DNA of 64,000 nucleotides. Origin: Nostoc sp. HK-01. Lineage in GTDB: Bacteria; Cyanobacteriota; Cyanobacteriia; Cyanobacteriales; Nostocaceae. Position 1 is the stretch's first letter, and each line of letters opens with the position of its first letter. Shown piece by piece: positions 9,151 to 19,600 of the stretch. The position numbers were made by a program, and so were the translations under genes. The notes beneath the pieces were generated by a model. That model did no database searches. It worked only from the letters and a program-made list of their open reading frames with translations, and had not been told where the DNA came from. The stretch covers positions 6,423,501 through 6,487,500 of the forward strand of contig AP018318.1 in the NCBI GenBank assembly GCA_003990705.1. Reading direction: 5' to 3'.

Positions 9151-9417
9151 CTATTGATTCTGCACCATCGATTCTGAGTATTCTACTTGAGTACCAAACT
9201 CATTAGCTCTAGCGCTGGGTACTAATGTCCAGCCAGCCTTTAGCAGTTTTTGATAAGTTGCCCAACCTTTAGATCCACCGGGAATTTGATAATCTGGTAC
9301 TGCAAATTGCGGATAAGCTGTGTATGGTCGCCAACCTTTATTCGCCTCAACTTGCAAATATAAAATTTTCTCACCGTCGTTGCCAGACTTAGATAACCAG
9401 CACATTTGTCGATTCAT
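9151..9417 (-). CDS. Small protein of unknown function
   Basis: An 88-residue soluble protein (MNRQMCWLSKSGNDGEK...) with no signal peptide, rich in Trp and Tyr. An AAGGAG sequence lies 8 nt before the ATG, which supports it as a real gene. It converges on ggt, with about 65 bp between the two stops. I do not recognise a named domain; it resembles small conserved cyanobacterial hypotheticals. Confidence 0.6.
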   Translation of the reverse strand: MNRQMCWLSKSGNDGEKILYLQVEANKGWRPYTAYPQFAVPDYQIPGGSKGWATYQKLLKAGWTLVPSARANEFGTQVEYSESMVQNQ

Positions 9418-9965
9418 GGCAAACTCCTTAGTGTTTAGCTAAAATTGCATAATCGCAGACTTTTGTCAAGCCTTGCATCGCTCTTCTGGGATAATTTTTG
9501 ATTCCCCTAGTATGTGTCCATTTATCTACAAATTGGTTTAGTAAAATTACGTAAGCCAACAGATAGATTTTTCTAGACCATATTTGAGGATGCAACACGA
9601 AAAAATCACTCCATCCCCAACCACTGAAACTTGCATAAAGTGACAATAGCTGCGGATTTTGTATGAAAAAGTTGTTGATGAGTCAATATCTTTAGCTCCA
9701 TGACGGATAATGATTCGGCATTGCTTACAGGCGCAAAAATATAACCCTTTTCAGCAATACTTCGCTGGTTATGAGGGTAAGAATTTTCTGATCGTATCTG
9801 CGGTTTTTGCGAATGTATGTAGCAAGAGTTACTTTTTGGGCGTATGGCTGAATAATAATTTATTTGTTTTGCTAGTTACACCAGTAAGATTTATTTATCA
9901 GTGTTGAGTGCTGGGTGCTGAGTCAAGACAGCACAACAGGCGCTATTGTCTCTCACGTCTCACCT
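9418..9965. other. Spacer with short heptamer repeat
   Basis: No convincing gene. A 72-codon frame (9428-9646, minus) and a 65-codon frame (9710-9907, plus) exist but neither has a recognisable family or good start signals. GTGCTGGGTGCTGAGTC at about 9905-9923 is a short copy of the heptamer repeat found elsewhere in the window. Confidence 0.4.
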
Positions 9966-10544
9966 CTAATCACCAACAATTGTGCGAATTTCCTTGACTA
10001 TTGCGGAGTAATGCGAATCTGACAAAACAGGTGTTGCACCTTCGATGTTAATTAGTTGCGCTAAATCAATCCATGACTTGCAACCACCATATTGAGGAAG
10101 ATAGGGGATTTCTTGAACCTTGGGTATTTTATAAGTCCGTAACAGGATTATATACAAAGGCTGACGCGGTTTCCATTTCAAGCGATCGCAAATAAAATGC
10201 TCATTCCAGATATGAAAGGGGAGTAAAGCGTTAACGGTCGACTCCTCACTAATCGGCAAAATATCTGTAATTTCCGCCCAACTGCCAATGCGAACCGTTT
10301 CTGGATGCCAACCAGGAGTTACTGGACAAACAAGGTCAGCATATTCTGATTTTAGCAGGAATGACTGTTGATGTTCAAAAGTTGGGTAAAGTAAAACCTG
10401 CTCATGGGCAACTTGGAAACGGCCATTTTGCTCATGAATACCACCTTTACGTAGCAACATAATGGTTTTGCCACTTTCTAAAGCATTTATCGCCACAGAC
10501 CATTCTTTGAGAGCATATAAAGTCGTAATCAAATTCATCGGCAT
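9966..10544 (-). CDS. DUF1802 family protein
   Basis: A 192-residue soluble protein. The N-terminus TLYALKEWSVAINALESGKTIMLLRKGGIHEQNGRF followed by a region with HEQVLLYPTFEHQ is the pattern of DUF1802, a family common in cyanobacteria and of unknown function. It has no signal peptide or membrane helix. It is divergent from the aldo/keto reductase gene, with 79 bp between the starts. Confidence 0.8.
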   Translation of the reverse strand: MPMNLITTLYALKEWSVAINALESGKTIMLLRKGGIHEQNGRFQVAHEQVLLYPTFEHQQSFLLKSEYADLVCPVTPGWHPETVRIGSWAEITDILPISEESTVNALLPFHIWNEHFICDRLKWKPRQPLYIILLRTYKIPKVQEIPYLPQYGGCKSWIDLAQLINIEGATPVLSDSHYSAIVKEIRTIVGD

Positions 10545-10623
10545 CTACTATAACTCTGATTTAATTTCACGCTAAGACCGTTAAAGTATGAAACTATCCG
10601 GGGAAATGAATTAAAGAAGCATC

Positions 10624-11583
10624 ATGGAAAAGCGAAAATTAGGTACATCTGCCGTAGAAATTACACCCATCATTGTGGGAACTTGGCAAGCTGGTAAAAG
10701 GATGTGGGTGGGAATTGAAGATGCTGACTCCATTAAAGCTATCCGCGCCGCCTTTGAAGCTGGAATTACCACTGTAGACACTGCCGAAGTTTATGGTGAA
10801 GGTCACTCTGAGCGCATTGTAGCCGAAGCTTTATCAGATGTGCGCGACCAAGTACAGTATGCCACAAAAGTTTTTTCCAACCATCTTAAATATGATCAAG
10901 TGATTGAGGCTTGCGATCGCTCCTTAAAAAACCTCAAAACCGATTATATCGACCTTTATCAAATTCATTGGCCTGCTGGTTCGTTTAATAGCGAAATCGT
11001 ACCGATAGAAGAAACGATGAATGCTTTAAATCATCTCAAACAGCAAGGAAAAATTAGGGCGATTGGTGTTTCTAACTTTTCGCGCGCACAATTAGCCCAA
11101 GCATCACAATATGGACGCATCGATAGCTTGCAACCCCCATATTCACTATTTTGGCGGCAAGTTGAACAAGATGCTATGCCCTATTGTAGCGAAAATCAAA
11201 TTTCTATCCTGGCTTATTCACCTTTAGCCCAAGGATTGTTAACTGGTAAATTTCCTCGCGGTCAAAAATTTGCCCCAGAAGATAATCGCTCTAGTAATAA
11301 ACTATTTCAAGGCGAAAACTTTGAACACGCTCAACAAGCTTTAGATAAACTGCGCCCCATAGCGGAACGCCATCATTGTACCTTGGCACAGTTAGCACTA
11401 GCTTGGTTAATTGCCCAACCCCAAGCCAATGCGATCGCCGGTGCGCGTTATCCTGAACAAGCAAAAGATAACGCCAAAGCCGCTGATGTCAAACTCTCCG
11501 TTGAAGAAATTGCCGAAATCGATGCGATCGGGCGGATTGTCACTGATAACCTTGATAACAACCCAGTCATGTGGAATTGGTAA
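10624..11583 (+). CDS. Aldo/keto reductase
   Basis: A 319-residue (alpha/beta)8 barrel NADP(H)-dependent oxidoreductase. The tetrad is recognisable: Asp and Tyr in VDTAEVYGEGHSE, Lys in VQYATKVF and His in LYQIHWP. GVSNFSRAQLAQA and the late AIAGARYPEQAKDNAKA (cofactor-binding) also fit. It is closest in pattern to the general stress/YajO-like AKR groups; the substrate cannot be told from sequence. ATG is preceded by a purine-rich AAAGAAG sequence. Confidence 0.9.
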   Translation: MEKRKLGTSAVEITPIIVGTWQAGKRMWVGIEDADSIKAIRAAFEAGITTVDTAEVYGEGHSERIVAEALSDVRDQVQYATKVFSNHLKYDQVIEACDRSLKNLKTDYIDLYQIHWPAGSFNSEIVPIEETMNALNHLKQQGKIRAIGVSNFSRAQLAQASQYGRIDSLQPPYSLFWRQVEQDAMPYCSENQISILAYSPLAQGLLTGKFPRGQKFAPEDNRSSNKLFQGENFEHAQQALDKLRPIAERHHCTLAQLALAWLIAQPQANAIAGARYPEQAKDNAKAADVKLSVEEIAEIDAIGRIVTDNLDNNPVMWNW

Positions 11584-11819
11584 GCTGATATTTCTTCATC
11601 ACACCAGAACCCAGACTTTCTTGAGAAGTAGGGGTTCTGATATTTAGCTAATAAGTAGGTGGGGGCGAAAATTTATAACTATGTCATTGCGAACGGAGAG
11701 AATCGGAGTGAAGCAATCGCAAGGCTTTTGAGACATTTATATTATGTTACATAATTAGGTTTATTTATACTTACCTACTTAACTAACAACAAATATTGCA
11801 ATAATAAACAAAATGTCAA

Positions 11820-12165
11820 CTTTAGTAAACTAGCGCTTACTGATTCCTAACTCAGTGTTAAATTAAATAGCAAGACATCAAACTAAGAAAAACCAAACCC
11901 AAAGGGCAAACGACTATGATGTCTCCCGTCAGTAGCCCAAGCAAATGTTCAGCATAACTCTAATTAAAAGTGGTCAAAGCCTAATAATATAAATAAAAGG
12001 CGAAGCCAAATCCCAAAGCGGAAAAACAAAGATTGCTGAAGTTGCTAGTTATTAAGTCCACCTTAGTTGTTTACTCCTTCAATTATTTAGCTAAGTTTAA
12101 AAAATTTGAAACCTGTGAATTCCCAAGAACCTGGTCATCGTTGACCAGGTTTTGATGTTTTTATC
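11820..12165 (+). ncRNA. Candidate structured small RNA (boundaries uncertain)
   Basis: The strong terminator at 12128-12151 lies 545 bp after the last upstream stop codon and has no protein gene of its own. The preceding approximately 300 bp have dyads (AGACATCA/TGATGTCT) and repeated short words (CCCAAAG, GGCGAAGCC) but no good open frame. I cannot match it to a named RNA. It could instead be an unusually long 3' untranslated region of the aldo/keto reductase gene. Confidence 0.35.
12128..12151 (+). terminator. Intrinsic terminator, perfect 10-bp stem
   Basis: AACCTGGTCA - TCGT - TGACCAGGTT, followed by TTGATGTTTTTA. It is placed upstream of the gene at 12232, so it closes a transcript from the left. 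Confidence 0.75.
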
Positions 12166-12231
12166 TATTGCTATAAATTAAATTTTTATACAAGGATTTG
12201 ATTATAATTTAACAAATACCTTGCAATATAA

Positions 12232-13773
12232 ATGTTAGCGAAAAAAGCAATTAATCGGATTTCAACCTTATTTTCCTATTATCCTTGGTTGATTGTAATT
12301 ATCTTTTCAATTCTCGGTTTTATAGGTATTCTTAACCATTCAATGTGGCGAGATGAACTCAATCCTTGGTTGATTGTGAGAGATAGCCAATCTTTTACCG
12401 ATTTAATTGCAAATATTAAATATGAAGGGCATCCGGTTTTGTGGTATTTTTCTCTAGCATGTTTGAGAAAAATTGCTGACAATCCCTTAATCATGCAAAT
12501 TTTTCATTTGTCTATTACCATTACTGCGATCGCAATTTTTTACTTATACAGTCCTTTTAAATATCAACAAAAATTACTATTTATATTTGGCTATTTTCCT
12601 TTATATGAATATTTTTTAATTTCTCGGAATTATGCCTTTAGTCTGCTGTTTATATTTGCTTTTTGTGCAGTATTTCCATCTAGAAAAAAAACTTATTTAT
12701 ATTTGGCTATTGTATTAGGTTTACTAGCCAATAGTAGCGCTTATGCTTTACTGGTATCATTTTCGTTATCATTGACTTTGCTAGTCGAATTTTGTTTTGA
12801 TAAGGAACATAGACAGCAGTATTTCAATCAAAGCAAAAAATATGATTTATTTTTAAGTATTGCAATTATTATATTCTTTCTAATATTGTCAGCTTATATT
12901 ATTACTCCTCCTGGAGATAGCTATCTTCATGGAGGTTTAAATAATGGCTGGTCGATTCAACTTGATATCCGCCAATTATTCAAAAGTATAAATAGATTAT
13001 TTGCTAGTTACTTTTTAATTGTCCCACATAAAAGATGGCTGGATTCAATTTTTTGTGCTTTCATCACTTTATTTATATTTTGTTTGACTTTAATTAAACT
13101 TTCTAAAAAGCCAATACCTCTCTTTTTCTACATTATAGGTAATGGTGTAATACTCGCATTTACTTATTTAAGATTTGCTGGAAACCCTCGCCATTTTGGG
13201 CATTTTTATTTAGTTTTTATAGCAGCATTATGGCTAGAGAGCCACTATCAAGACTCTAAATTTTTATTCAACAAATTTTCTCTGTCGCCAAAATTACTGA
13301 AATTATCTCAGCAATGGCATTATATTGCTTTTACATTAATTCTCTACGCTCAGTTATTTGGAGGTATTTATGGCTTTAGTAGAGATTTAATTATCCCCTT
13401 TTCCGCCAGCCGGGAAACAGCGCATTACATTCAGCAAAATCGCTTAGAGAATGAATTTATTGTAGCCAGCCGTGATGCTAATATGGCTGCGTTAGCAGGT
13501 TATCTAAATCGGAAGTTATACTATCCTGAACTCCAAAGAATGGGAAGCTTTACCTTATTTAAACAAGGTCGTCAAGATGTTGACCAAGCGGAGATATTTA
13601 GACAGATTAATTCCTTGTTTAAGAGCCAAGAAGTAAAAAGTAAAATTTTATTGATTTTAAATAAAAAACTGAATTCAAATAGCAATGATTTAACGATTGT
13701 TCCTATCAAGAAGTTTGAGAGGGCTTGGGTAGATAGTGAACGATATTATCTTTATTGGGTAGATAAAGTATGA
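12232..13773 (+). CDS. Multi-pass membrane protein, GT-C glycosyltransferase-like
   Basis: A 513-residue protein with about ten hydrophobic segments. After the first helix comes MWRDELNPWLIVRDSQSF and GHPVLWYF; a W-x-DE motif in the first periplasmic loop followed by GHP is the pattern of PMT/ArnT-type lipid-linked sugar transferases. The C-terminal 120 residues form a soluble domain. The donor and acceptor are unknown. The gene is strikingly AT-rich compared with its neighbours. It converges on the PRC-barrel gene and shares a bidirectional terminator with it. Confidence 0.6.
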   Translation: MLAKKAINRISTLFSYYPWLIVIIFSILGFIGILNHSMWRDELNPWLIVRDSQSFTDLIANIKYEGHPVLWYFSLACLRKIADNPLIMQIFHLSITITAIAIFYLYSPFKYQQKLLFIFGYFPLYEYFLISRNYAFSLLFIFAFCAVFPSRKKTYLYLAIVLGLLANSSAYALLVSFSLSLTLLVEFCFDKEHRQQYFNQSKKYDLFLSIAIIIFFLILSAYIITPPGDSYLHGGLNNGWSIQLDIRQLFKSINRLFASYFLIVPHKRWLDSIFCAFITLFIFCLTLIKLSKKPIPLFFYIIGNGVILAFTYLRFAGNPRHFGHFYLVFIAALWLESHYQDSKFLFNKFSLSPKLLKLSQQWHYIAFTLILYAQLFGGIYGFSRDLIIPFSASRETAHYIQQNRLENEFIVASRDANMAALAGYLNRKLYYPELQRMGSFTLFKQGRQDVDQAEIFRQINSLFKSQEVKSKILLILNKKLNSNSNDLTIVPIKKFERAWVDSERYYLYWVDKV

Positions 13774-13861
13774 GACAGAAATAAAATACTGTTGCTAATA
13801 TTCACATTCTCTAAATGTCTCATGGTGCGTTGTACTGTACGACAACACATCCCATAAAATT

Positions 13862-13889
13862 AACCCCTCCTCGTAACTGAGGAGGGGTT
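13862..13889. terminator. Bidirectional intrinsic terminator
   Basis: A perfect 11-bp inverted repeat, AACCCCTCCTC - gtaact - GAGGAGGGGTT, between two convergent genes, with A- and T-rich flanks on the appropriate sides. Confidence 0.8.
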
Positions 13890-13900
13890 AAAACTTAAGA

Positions 13901-14881
13901 TTAATATCCGCCTTCTTCTTCGTATTCCGGCTGTCTCTCTTTAACTTTCTTAGGAATGTTCACTGGTTTTGGTGCATCTTCCCAAGCATCACTTTCTACA
14001 TCATCGTCGTAATCGTCGTAATCTTCAGTGTAGGCTTTAGTCTCATACTTGGGTGGTTGTTGATATCTATCTCGCCCTGTGGCTTCACTCCAGTTATCTT
14101 CTTCGTCCTCTTCCTCGTAGCGAATAGATTCATACTGTTGCGCTCTCATAACTTCGCGCCGTGGTCTTTCTTCTTCTACGTAATCTTCATTCCATTCTTC
14201 TTCTCGCGCTATGGGTTCTGGGGCGCGAACTTTTGGCTTGGGTGGCTGTAATGGGACACCGCTAGGTAGCTGATTTGCTGGTGAAACTGTGCGCGGCGCA
14301 GAATAACCATATTCTTCTTCTGCATCGCGTTCCCAAGGTGGTTTGCCGATACCTAAACGCTCCAGCACACCTACTGTTAATTGAGTTGTGCGTTCTTCGG
14401 CTCCTTCAAATACAATTAATCTACTGGGGCCAGTGCTAACAATTTCCTCTATTGAAATCTCGTAAGTACTAAGAAATTGGTCGGGAATTTGCGGCACTCC
14501 CAAAGAAGCAATAATTATAGAGTGCAGCTTACCTGATATACCATCAAACTTAAAGCCTCGGACTCTGCCTAAGACTTCACCTGTTTCTGTAATTACTTCC
14601 CAGTTAATCAGATTACTGAAAGCTTCAATTTCAATATCTTCTATGACATCTTCGTTATCAACCAAAATTGCATCACCAATTTGGTTGATACTGCTGAGGT
14701 ACATATAGCGTGGGAGTCCAGAGATAGAGATCAGGCTGTCTCGTAAACCAAGAGCCACAACCTCCCTTTGATCAATATCAACCCAGATTTGATTCACAAT
14801 CCCTAGCCGCTTGGCGTTGTCGCGGGTAATCACCTGAGTATTTAATAAGTCGGAACGCCTAATTATCTGTTCAGAGGTCAT
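13901..14881 (-). CDS. PRC-barrel domain protein with acidic tail
   Basis: A 326-residue soluble protein. Two PRC-barrel repeats cover about residues 5-80 (LLNTQVITRDNAKRLGIVNQIWVD) and 88-170 (NWEVITETGEVLGRVRGFKFD). Residues 190-326 are a low-complexity, Pro/Glu/Asp/Tyr-rich region that is likely disordered (YEEEDEEDNW, YDDYDDDVE). PRC-barrels occur in the photosynthetic reaction centre H subunit and RimM. In cyanobacteria such a gene near smc is, to my recollection, common; here an acyltransferase gene and a decayed smc fragment lie between the two. Confidence 0.82.
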   Translation of the reverse strand: MTSEQIIRRSDLLNTQVITRDNAKRLGIVNQIWVDIDQREVVALGLRDSLISISGLPRYMYLSSINQIGDAILVDNEDVIEDIEIEAFSNLINWEVITETGEVLGRVRGFKFDGISGKLHSIIIASLGVPQIPDQFLSTYEISIEEIVSTGPSRLIVFEGAEERTTQLTVGVLERLGIGKPPWERDAEEEYGYSAPRTVSPANQLPSGVPLQPPKPKVRAPEPIAREEEWNEDYVEEERPRREVMRAQQYESIRYEEEDEEDNWSEATGRDRYQQPPKYETKAYTEDYDDYDDDVESDAWEDAPKPVNIPKKVKERQPEYEEEGGY

Positions 14882-14939
14882 TCTATACCGAGTCCTGATC
14901 TCGAATCCGGTTTATCTATACACTATTATTAACAAAGAT

Positions 14940-15240
14940 TCAAGCAGATGTATTCGAGGATGATAACTTAATTCCCAAAACTTGGGTATAAGCGCCTCGT
15001 GCTTGAGTAACGCCAATGGTGCGTTCGGCTGATTCTATCATCGGACGACGCAAACTCACAACTATAAACTGTGCTAGTTGTGCCTGTTGTTTGATCATTT
15101 TAGCTAATCGTTCTACGTTTGCCCCATCCAAAAACATATCTACTTCGTCAAAGGTATACAAATATGACGGACTGTAGCATTTCAGAGCGAAAATAAAGCT
15201 GATAGAAGCAAGACCTTGTAAAGGTTTTCTTTTGTGATTT
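14940..15240 (-). pseudogene. Decayed duplicate of the smc 3' end
   Basis: Read on the minus strand this encodes the last part of SMC, from KPLQGLAS through [20 protein letters not shown] to GYTQ-like [11 protein letters not shown]. From 14980 to about 15155 it is nearly identical in DNA to 16697-16872 of the intact gene (only a few substitutions), while from 15155 to 15240 it diverges. An in-frame gap removes the ABC signature (SGGEKSLTAL), and a TGA interrupts the frame just upstream. There is no ATG. It cannot make a working ATPase head and is a partial duplication remnant. Confidence 0.85.
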
Positions 15241-15436
15241 ACTACTAGTTTTCAACTACTTTTAAAAAAAGCGTTCAGGTTATTAAGTTGCAAACTAAGT
15301 GTTTTTACATAATTTTATAGGTTTGACTTCCCATAAAACAGATGTTCGTTTACAATGAATTACTTTCTTTAGTTATGAAAGCTTAAGTATATTATAGGGC
15401 TTTTTTGCATAACTATTCCTATTTATTTTTTTGACA

Positions 15437-16618
15437 ATGAGCGAAAAGATTAAAGATCGATTTTTAGAACTTGATGTTCTACGGGGTATTGCAGCTTTTA
15501 GCGTCGTTTTATTTCACTACACTAGTCAATATTCTACCCTCTTTAAGCATTCACCTGATTTACACTTTCATTTTGGATACGGTCGACATGGAGTGGAATT
15601 ATTTTTTATTATTAGTGGTTTCGTAATTTTGATGACGTTAGAAAACGCTAAAAGAGGCCGTGATTTTATTGTTGGACGTTTATCTCGTCTTTATCCTGCT
15701 TACTGGGTTGCTATTATTATTACTTTTTCAGTTATTCAAGTTAGTAAACTTCCAGTCAAAGATGTTAGTTTTTTTGAAGCTTTGTTTAATTTAACAATGC
15801 TACAGGGCTTTTTCAATATCCCGAATGTAGATGGTGTTTATTGGACATTAAAAGTTGAACTTTGCTTTTATCTATTGATGTTTATAATTTACAAATTAGG
15901 TCAATTAAAGAATATAAGTTTAATTACTTTTGGCTGGCTATCACTCACAAGCCTCTATGCTATTAAAATATATATAGCTCGTTGGTTTTCTTTTGCAGGG
16001 TTAAATGTTAATATAAACTCTTTGATTGATGAAAGCCATAATCTCAGCACATTATTTCCTAAACATCAATTAATGGTTATAAATTTAGTAGGAAATCTTT
16101 CACAGTTTGGAGTTAATATAAATACAATAAAGGATATCTGGCGTGATATCTTTATTCTCGGTTATGCTCATTTATTTATTTTAGGAATTACTTTATTTTT
16201 AATAAAACAAAAGGGATTGTCTTTTGGGCGATGTATGATGTTACTGGTTTGTATATTAACTCAAAGAGTGGCGTATCCTTGGGAAAATTCATGGAATACA
16301 ACAATTTTTGTGGCTGCTTTTGTTGGAATCTTCTATTTAGCAATTCAAGGATATCTTAGATGTATAAGAATCAAACCTCTGATTTTTCTTGGCAATATAT
16401 CTTATAGTCTCTATCTTATTCATCAATATATAGGTTACGCAATTATTAGAAATTTGTACAGTTATAAACTAAATCCTAATATAAGTATCATAATAACAAT
16501 CATATGTTCTATAGCTTTGGCAACCCTAATTTCTAAATTTATTGAATATCCTGCTATGATTTTTATTAGGAACAAATATAAAAATAAAATTTTGCCGAAA
16601 TTAGCTAATGGGAATTAA
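15437..16618 (+). CDS. Acyltransferase 3 family membrane protein (OafA/YrhL-like)
   Basis: A 393-residue integral membrane acyltransferase. The N-terminus FLELDVLRGIAAFSVVLFHY carries the family R-G-x2-A and conserved His, followed by FGYGRHGVELFFIISGFVI, SRLYPAYW and VYWTLKVELCFYLL, all hallmarks of the family that O-acylates exported sugars. About ten helices. I chose ATG 15437 over a TTG two codons earlier. The gene is AT-rich and sits between intact smc and a decayed smc 3' fragment, which suggests it arrived with, or was caught in, the rearrangement. Confidence 0.88.
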   Translation: MSEKIKDRFLELDVLRGIAAFSVVLFHYTSQYSTLFKHSPDLHFHFGYGRHGVELFFIISGFVILMTLENAKRGRDFIVGRLSRLYPAYWVAIIITFSVIQVSKLPVKDVSFFEALFNLTMLQGFFNIPNVDGVYWTLKVELCFYLLMFIIYKLGQLKNISLITFGWLSLTSLYAIKIYIARWFSFAGLNVNINSLIDESHNLSTLFPKHQLMVINLVGNLSQFGVNINTIKDIWRDIFILGYAHLFILGITLFLIKQKGLSFGRCMMLLVCILTQRVAYPWENSWNTTIFVAAFVGIFYLAIQGYLRCIRIKPLIFLGNISYSLYLIHQYIGYAIIRNLYSYKLNPNISIIITIICSIALATLISKFIEYPAMIFIRNKYKNKILPKLANGN

Positions 16619-16665
16619 ATTAAGGTTAATTCTCCTCCTAACTTTCTCTGGCAGCCACCTTTCAC

Positions 16666-19600
16666 CTAACTAGATGATTTTAATTTAATGCCTAATACTT
16701 GGGTATAAGCGCCTCGTGCTTGAGTAACGCCAATGGTGCGTTCGGCTGACTCTATCATCGGACGACGCAAACTCACAACTATAAACTGTGCTAGTTGTGC
16801 CTGTTGTTTGATCATTCTAGCTAATCGTTCTACGTTTGCCCCATCTAAGAACATATCTACTTCATCAAAGGCGTAAAACGGTGATGGACGGTAGCGTTGT
16901 AGGGCAAAAATAAAGCTTAAGGCTGTGAGGGATTTTTCTCCCCCAGACATAGAAGCTAGTCTTTGTACAGGTTTACCTTTGGGGTGAGCAACTAAATTTA
17001 AGCCGCTGCTAAAGGGATCTTCAGGATCATCAAGTTGCAGGTAGCCGTCGCCTTCGGAGAGGGTAGCGAAAATTGATTGGAAGTTTTCGTTAACAGCATC
17101 AAAGGCTTCTTTAAAGGCGTGTTGGCGTAATGTGGTAAAATTTTCAATTCGTAATAATAATTCAGTACGTTCTGCTTCTAATGTCTGCAACTTGTCTGTA
17201 AGTTCTTGCAGGCGGTTTTGGGTGCGTTCATATTCTTCCAACGCCAGCATATTTACAGGTTCCATTGCTTGCAAGCGTTTGGCAAGCGATCGCAATTCTT
17301 TTTGCAATTCTTCTAAATCTACCTGTTCTGGCACTTCCGGTAAAGGACTGGGTAATTCTGGAAGTAGTTCTCGCAGTTGATTTTGCAAAGCTTCTAGTTC
17401 TTCCCGCCGCTTTTGTTGGGTTTCTTGAAGTTTTTCTAGTTCCCATTCCAATTGTTGCTGACGTAGAAGATGCGATCGCACTTCTTGTTCGATTGCGTCC
17501 CGTTTTTGCTTCTCTTCGCCTAAATTCTTTTCCATTTCACTCAGTTTGGCGCGGGTTTCAGCTATTTGAGTGCTGAGTGCTGAGTGCTGAGTGCTGAGTG
17601 CTTGAAGTTTGTGGCGAGAATTTTTTTGTTCTTCATGATATTGAGTGATGCGTTGTTCGGCTTCTTGGATGCGTTCTTGTAAACGCTGTTGCTGATTTTC
17701 GAGATTTTTTAACCGTTGTTCGGCTTCCCGGAGGTTTGCTTCCCTTTGTTGTAATTGTTGCTCTTGAGTTTTAATTACTGCTTGGATTTGTTGCCATTCA
17801 CTAGGTGTTTGGGATGCTTCTAACTCTGCTAAAACGTGACGCAGTTGTTGTAATTGCGATTCTTGTCCTGGTAAATCTTTGTCTAAAATTTCTAGGCGAG
17901 ACTGTGCATTTGTAAATTTTTCGGTATTTTGCGCCAGTTGCGATCGCGTTGCTTCTAACTGCGCTGTCAAAGCCTTAATATCTTTTTGCAACTGTTCTAA
18001 TTGCAATTGCTGTTCGCGCCGTGCTTGACGCGCTTCGGTGAGTTCTTGGGATAGTTGTTTGGTTTTGCTGGATAAAGAGGCGATCGCATCTATACAACGA
18101 TCTAAAATTCTTTCTATATCTGTCAAGCGACTTTTTAAAGCGATCGCTTCATCTGATTCCGCCGCTTCCCCTGTACCAAAGCGCAAAGATGAACGCTGAT
18201 TGACGCTTCCCCCAGTCATTGCGCCGCTGGTTTCCAGCAATTCCCCATCCAAGGTAACAATGCGATATAAACCGAGGTTTTTCCGCGCCTGTTCTAAGCT
18301 GGCGAAGACGACTGTGTTACCAAAAACATAGTTAAATACATCTTTATAACGGCGATCGCATTCAACTAAGTTCACAGCATAACTGACAAAGCCGTTTGCT
18401 AACCGCAAAGTTGCATCCTGGGTAATTCTGGGAGCTTGAATTTTATTTAAAGGTAAAAATGTTGCTCTCCCGGCGCGTTTTTGTTTGAGTAATTCAATTC
18501 CGGCGGAGGCGATACCGTCATCATCTACCACAATATGTCCCAACCTAGCACCCGCAGCAATTTCCAACGCCAACTGATAACGAGGTTCCACTCGTCCCAA
18601 ATGTACCACCAAACCACAAACCCCAGGCATTCCCGATTGGATAATTACCTTACTAGCTTGAGTTCCTTGGACTTCCTGTTGTGCTTGGGTTTGGGCTTCA
18701 ATTTTATCTAACTGGCGTTGTTTTTCCCGTTGCTCATTAGAAAGCCGCTTTTGCGTATCTTGCTGGATTTGTAATTCTTGTTCTGTAGCTGCGAGATTTT
18801 GCGCTAAGTTCTGGATGGGTTCGCTAGAGGCGTTAAATTCCGTCTCGACTCGCGTACACTCAGTTTGTTTTTCTGCCAACTGCGGTTCTAAAGTGGCAAT
18901 TAGCTGAGTTTGTTCTTGAATTAATTCCTGTAACTGACTATTCCTTTCTTTTAACTGTGCCTGCTCTGTGCGTTGCGGTTCCAGCGTTTGCAGTACAGTT
19001 TCAATTTGACGGTTCAGTGCAGTTTGTTGCTGTACCCAAGCTTCCGATGCAGAGGCGATTTCCGCAGCGGTTTCGCGGGATTTTTGCACTGCTTGTTGTG
19101 TCTCATCCCGTTGCTGTTGACAATATACAATTGATTGCCGTTCGACATCTTGAGTTTGGGCGATTTCTGCCAAAGCTTGCTGCTGCTGTTGAATGTCTTG
19201 CTGAGTTTGTGCTAACCGCTTGGTTGTTTCTTGGGAAGTTGTTTCTAATTCTGTTTGCTGACGCTGGAGTTGCTTGCGTTCTGCTTCTTGAGTAGCAAGG
19301 CTAGACTGTACCGCTAATAATTCCTCTTCACCCAAAGCTTTGACATGAGCATTGAGTTGTTCTAATTCAGCAGTTTTCTGAGTAATGCCGACATTCAGCG
19401 TTTCTAATTGTAGTGTTAAATCATGATGAGAGCGATCGCCATTTTGAATTTCCGTCGCTAACTTTTCTTGCTGTGCTTGCAGAGAACGCCACGATAAAAC
19501 CGCTTCCCAAGATTGCTTATGTAAATATTCCGTCCGCAACTTTTGATATTTTTCCGCTTTCGCCCTATCTTGAGAAAGGCGATCACGCTGTGCAGTTAAC

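Larger units (their letters stand above)
11584..12231. other. 648-bp spacer with dispersed repeat and candidate RNA
   Basis: No protein gene seen. At 11683-11731 is a dispersed-type repeat with arms ATTGCGA and a complementary TCGCAA. From about 11820 the sequence contains an 8-bp inverted repeat (AGACATCA ... TGATGTCT, about 11870-11922) and ends in a strong intrinsic terminator at 12128-12151. These suggest a non-coding transcript. Confidence 0.5.

Noticed and set aside
9428..9646. A 72-codon minus-strand frame with Trp/aromatic-rich product
   Set aside because: No recognisable family, no clear ribosome-binding site, and composition typical of a chance frame in AT-rich DNA.
9710..9907. A 65-codon plus-strand frame in the same spacer
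   Set aside because: Cys/aromatic-rich chance frame; no start signal and no family.
11584..12231. Search for tmRNA, cobalamin or glutamine riboswitch in this spacer
   Set aside because: No tmRNA tag-like frame, B12 box or glnA-motif words were found; only a generic structured RNA can be proposed.
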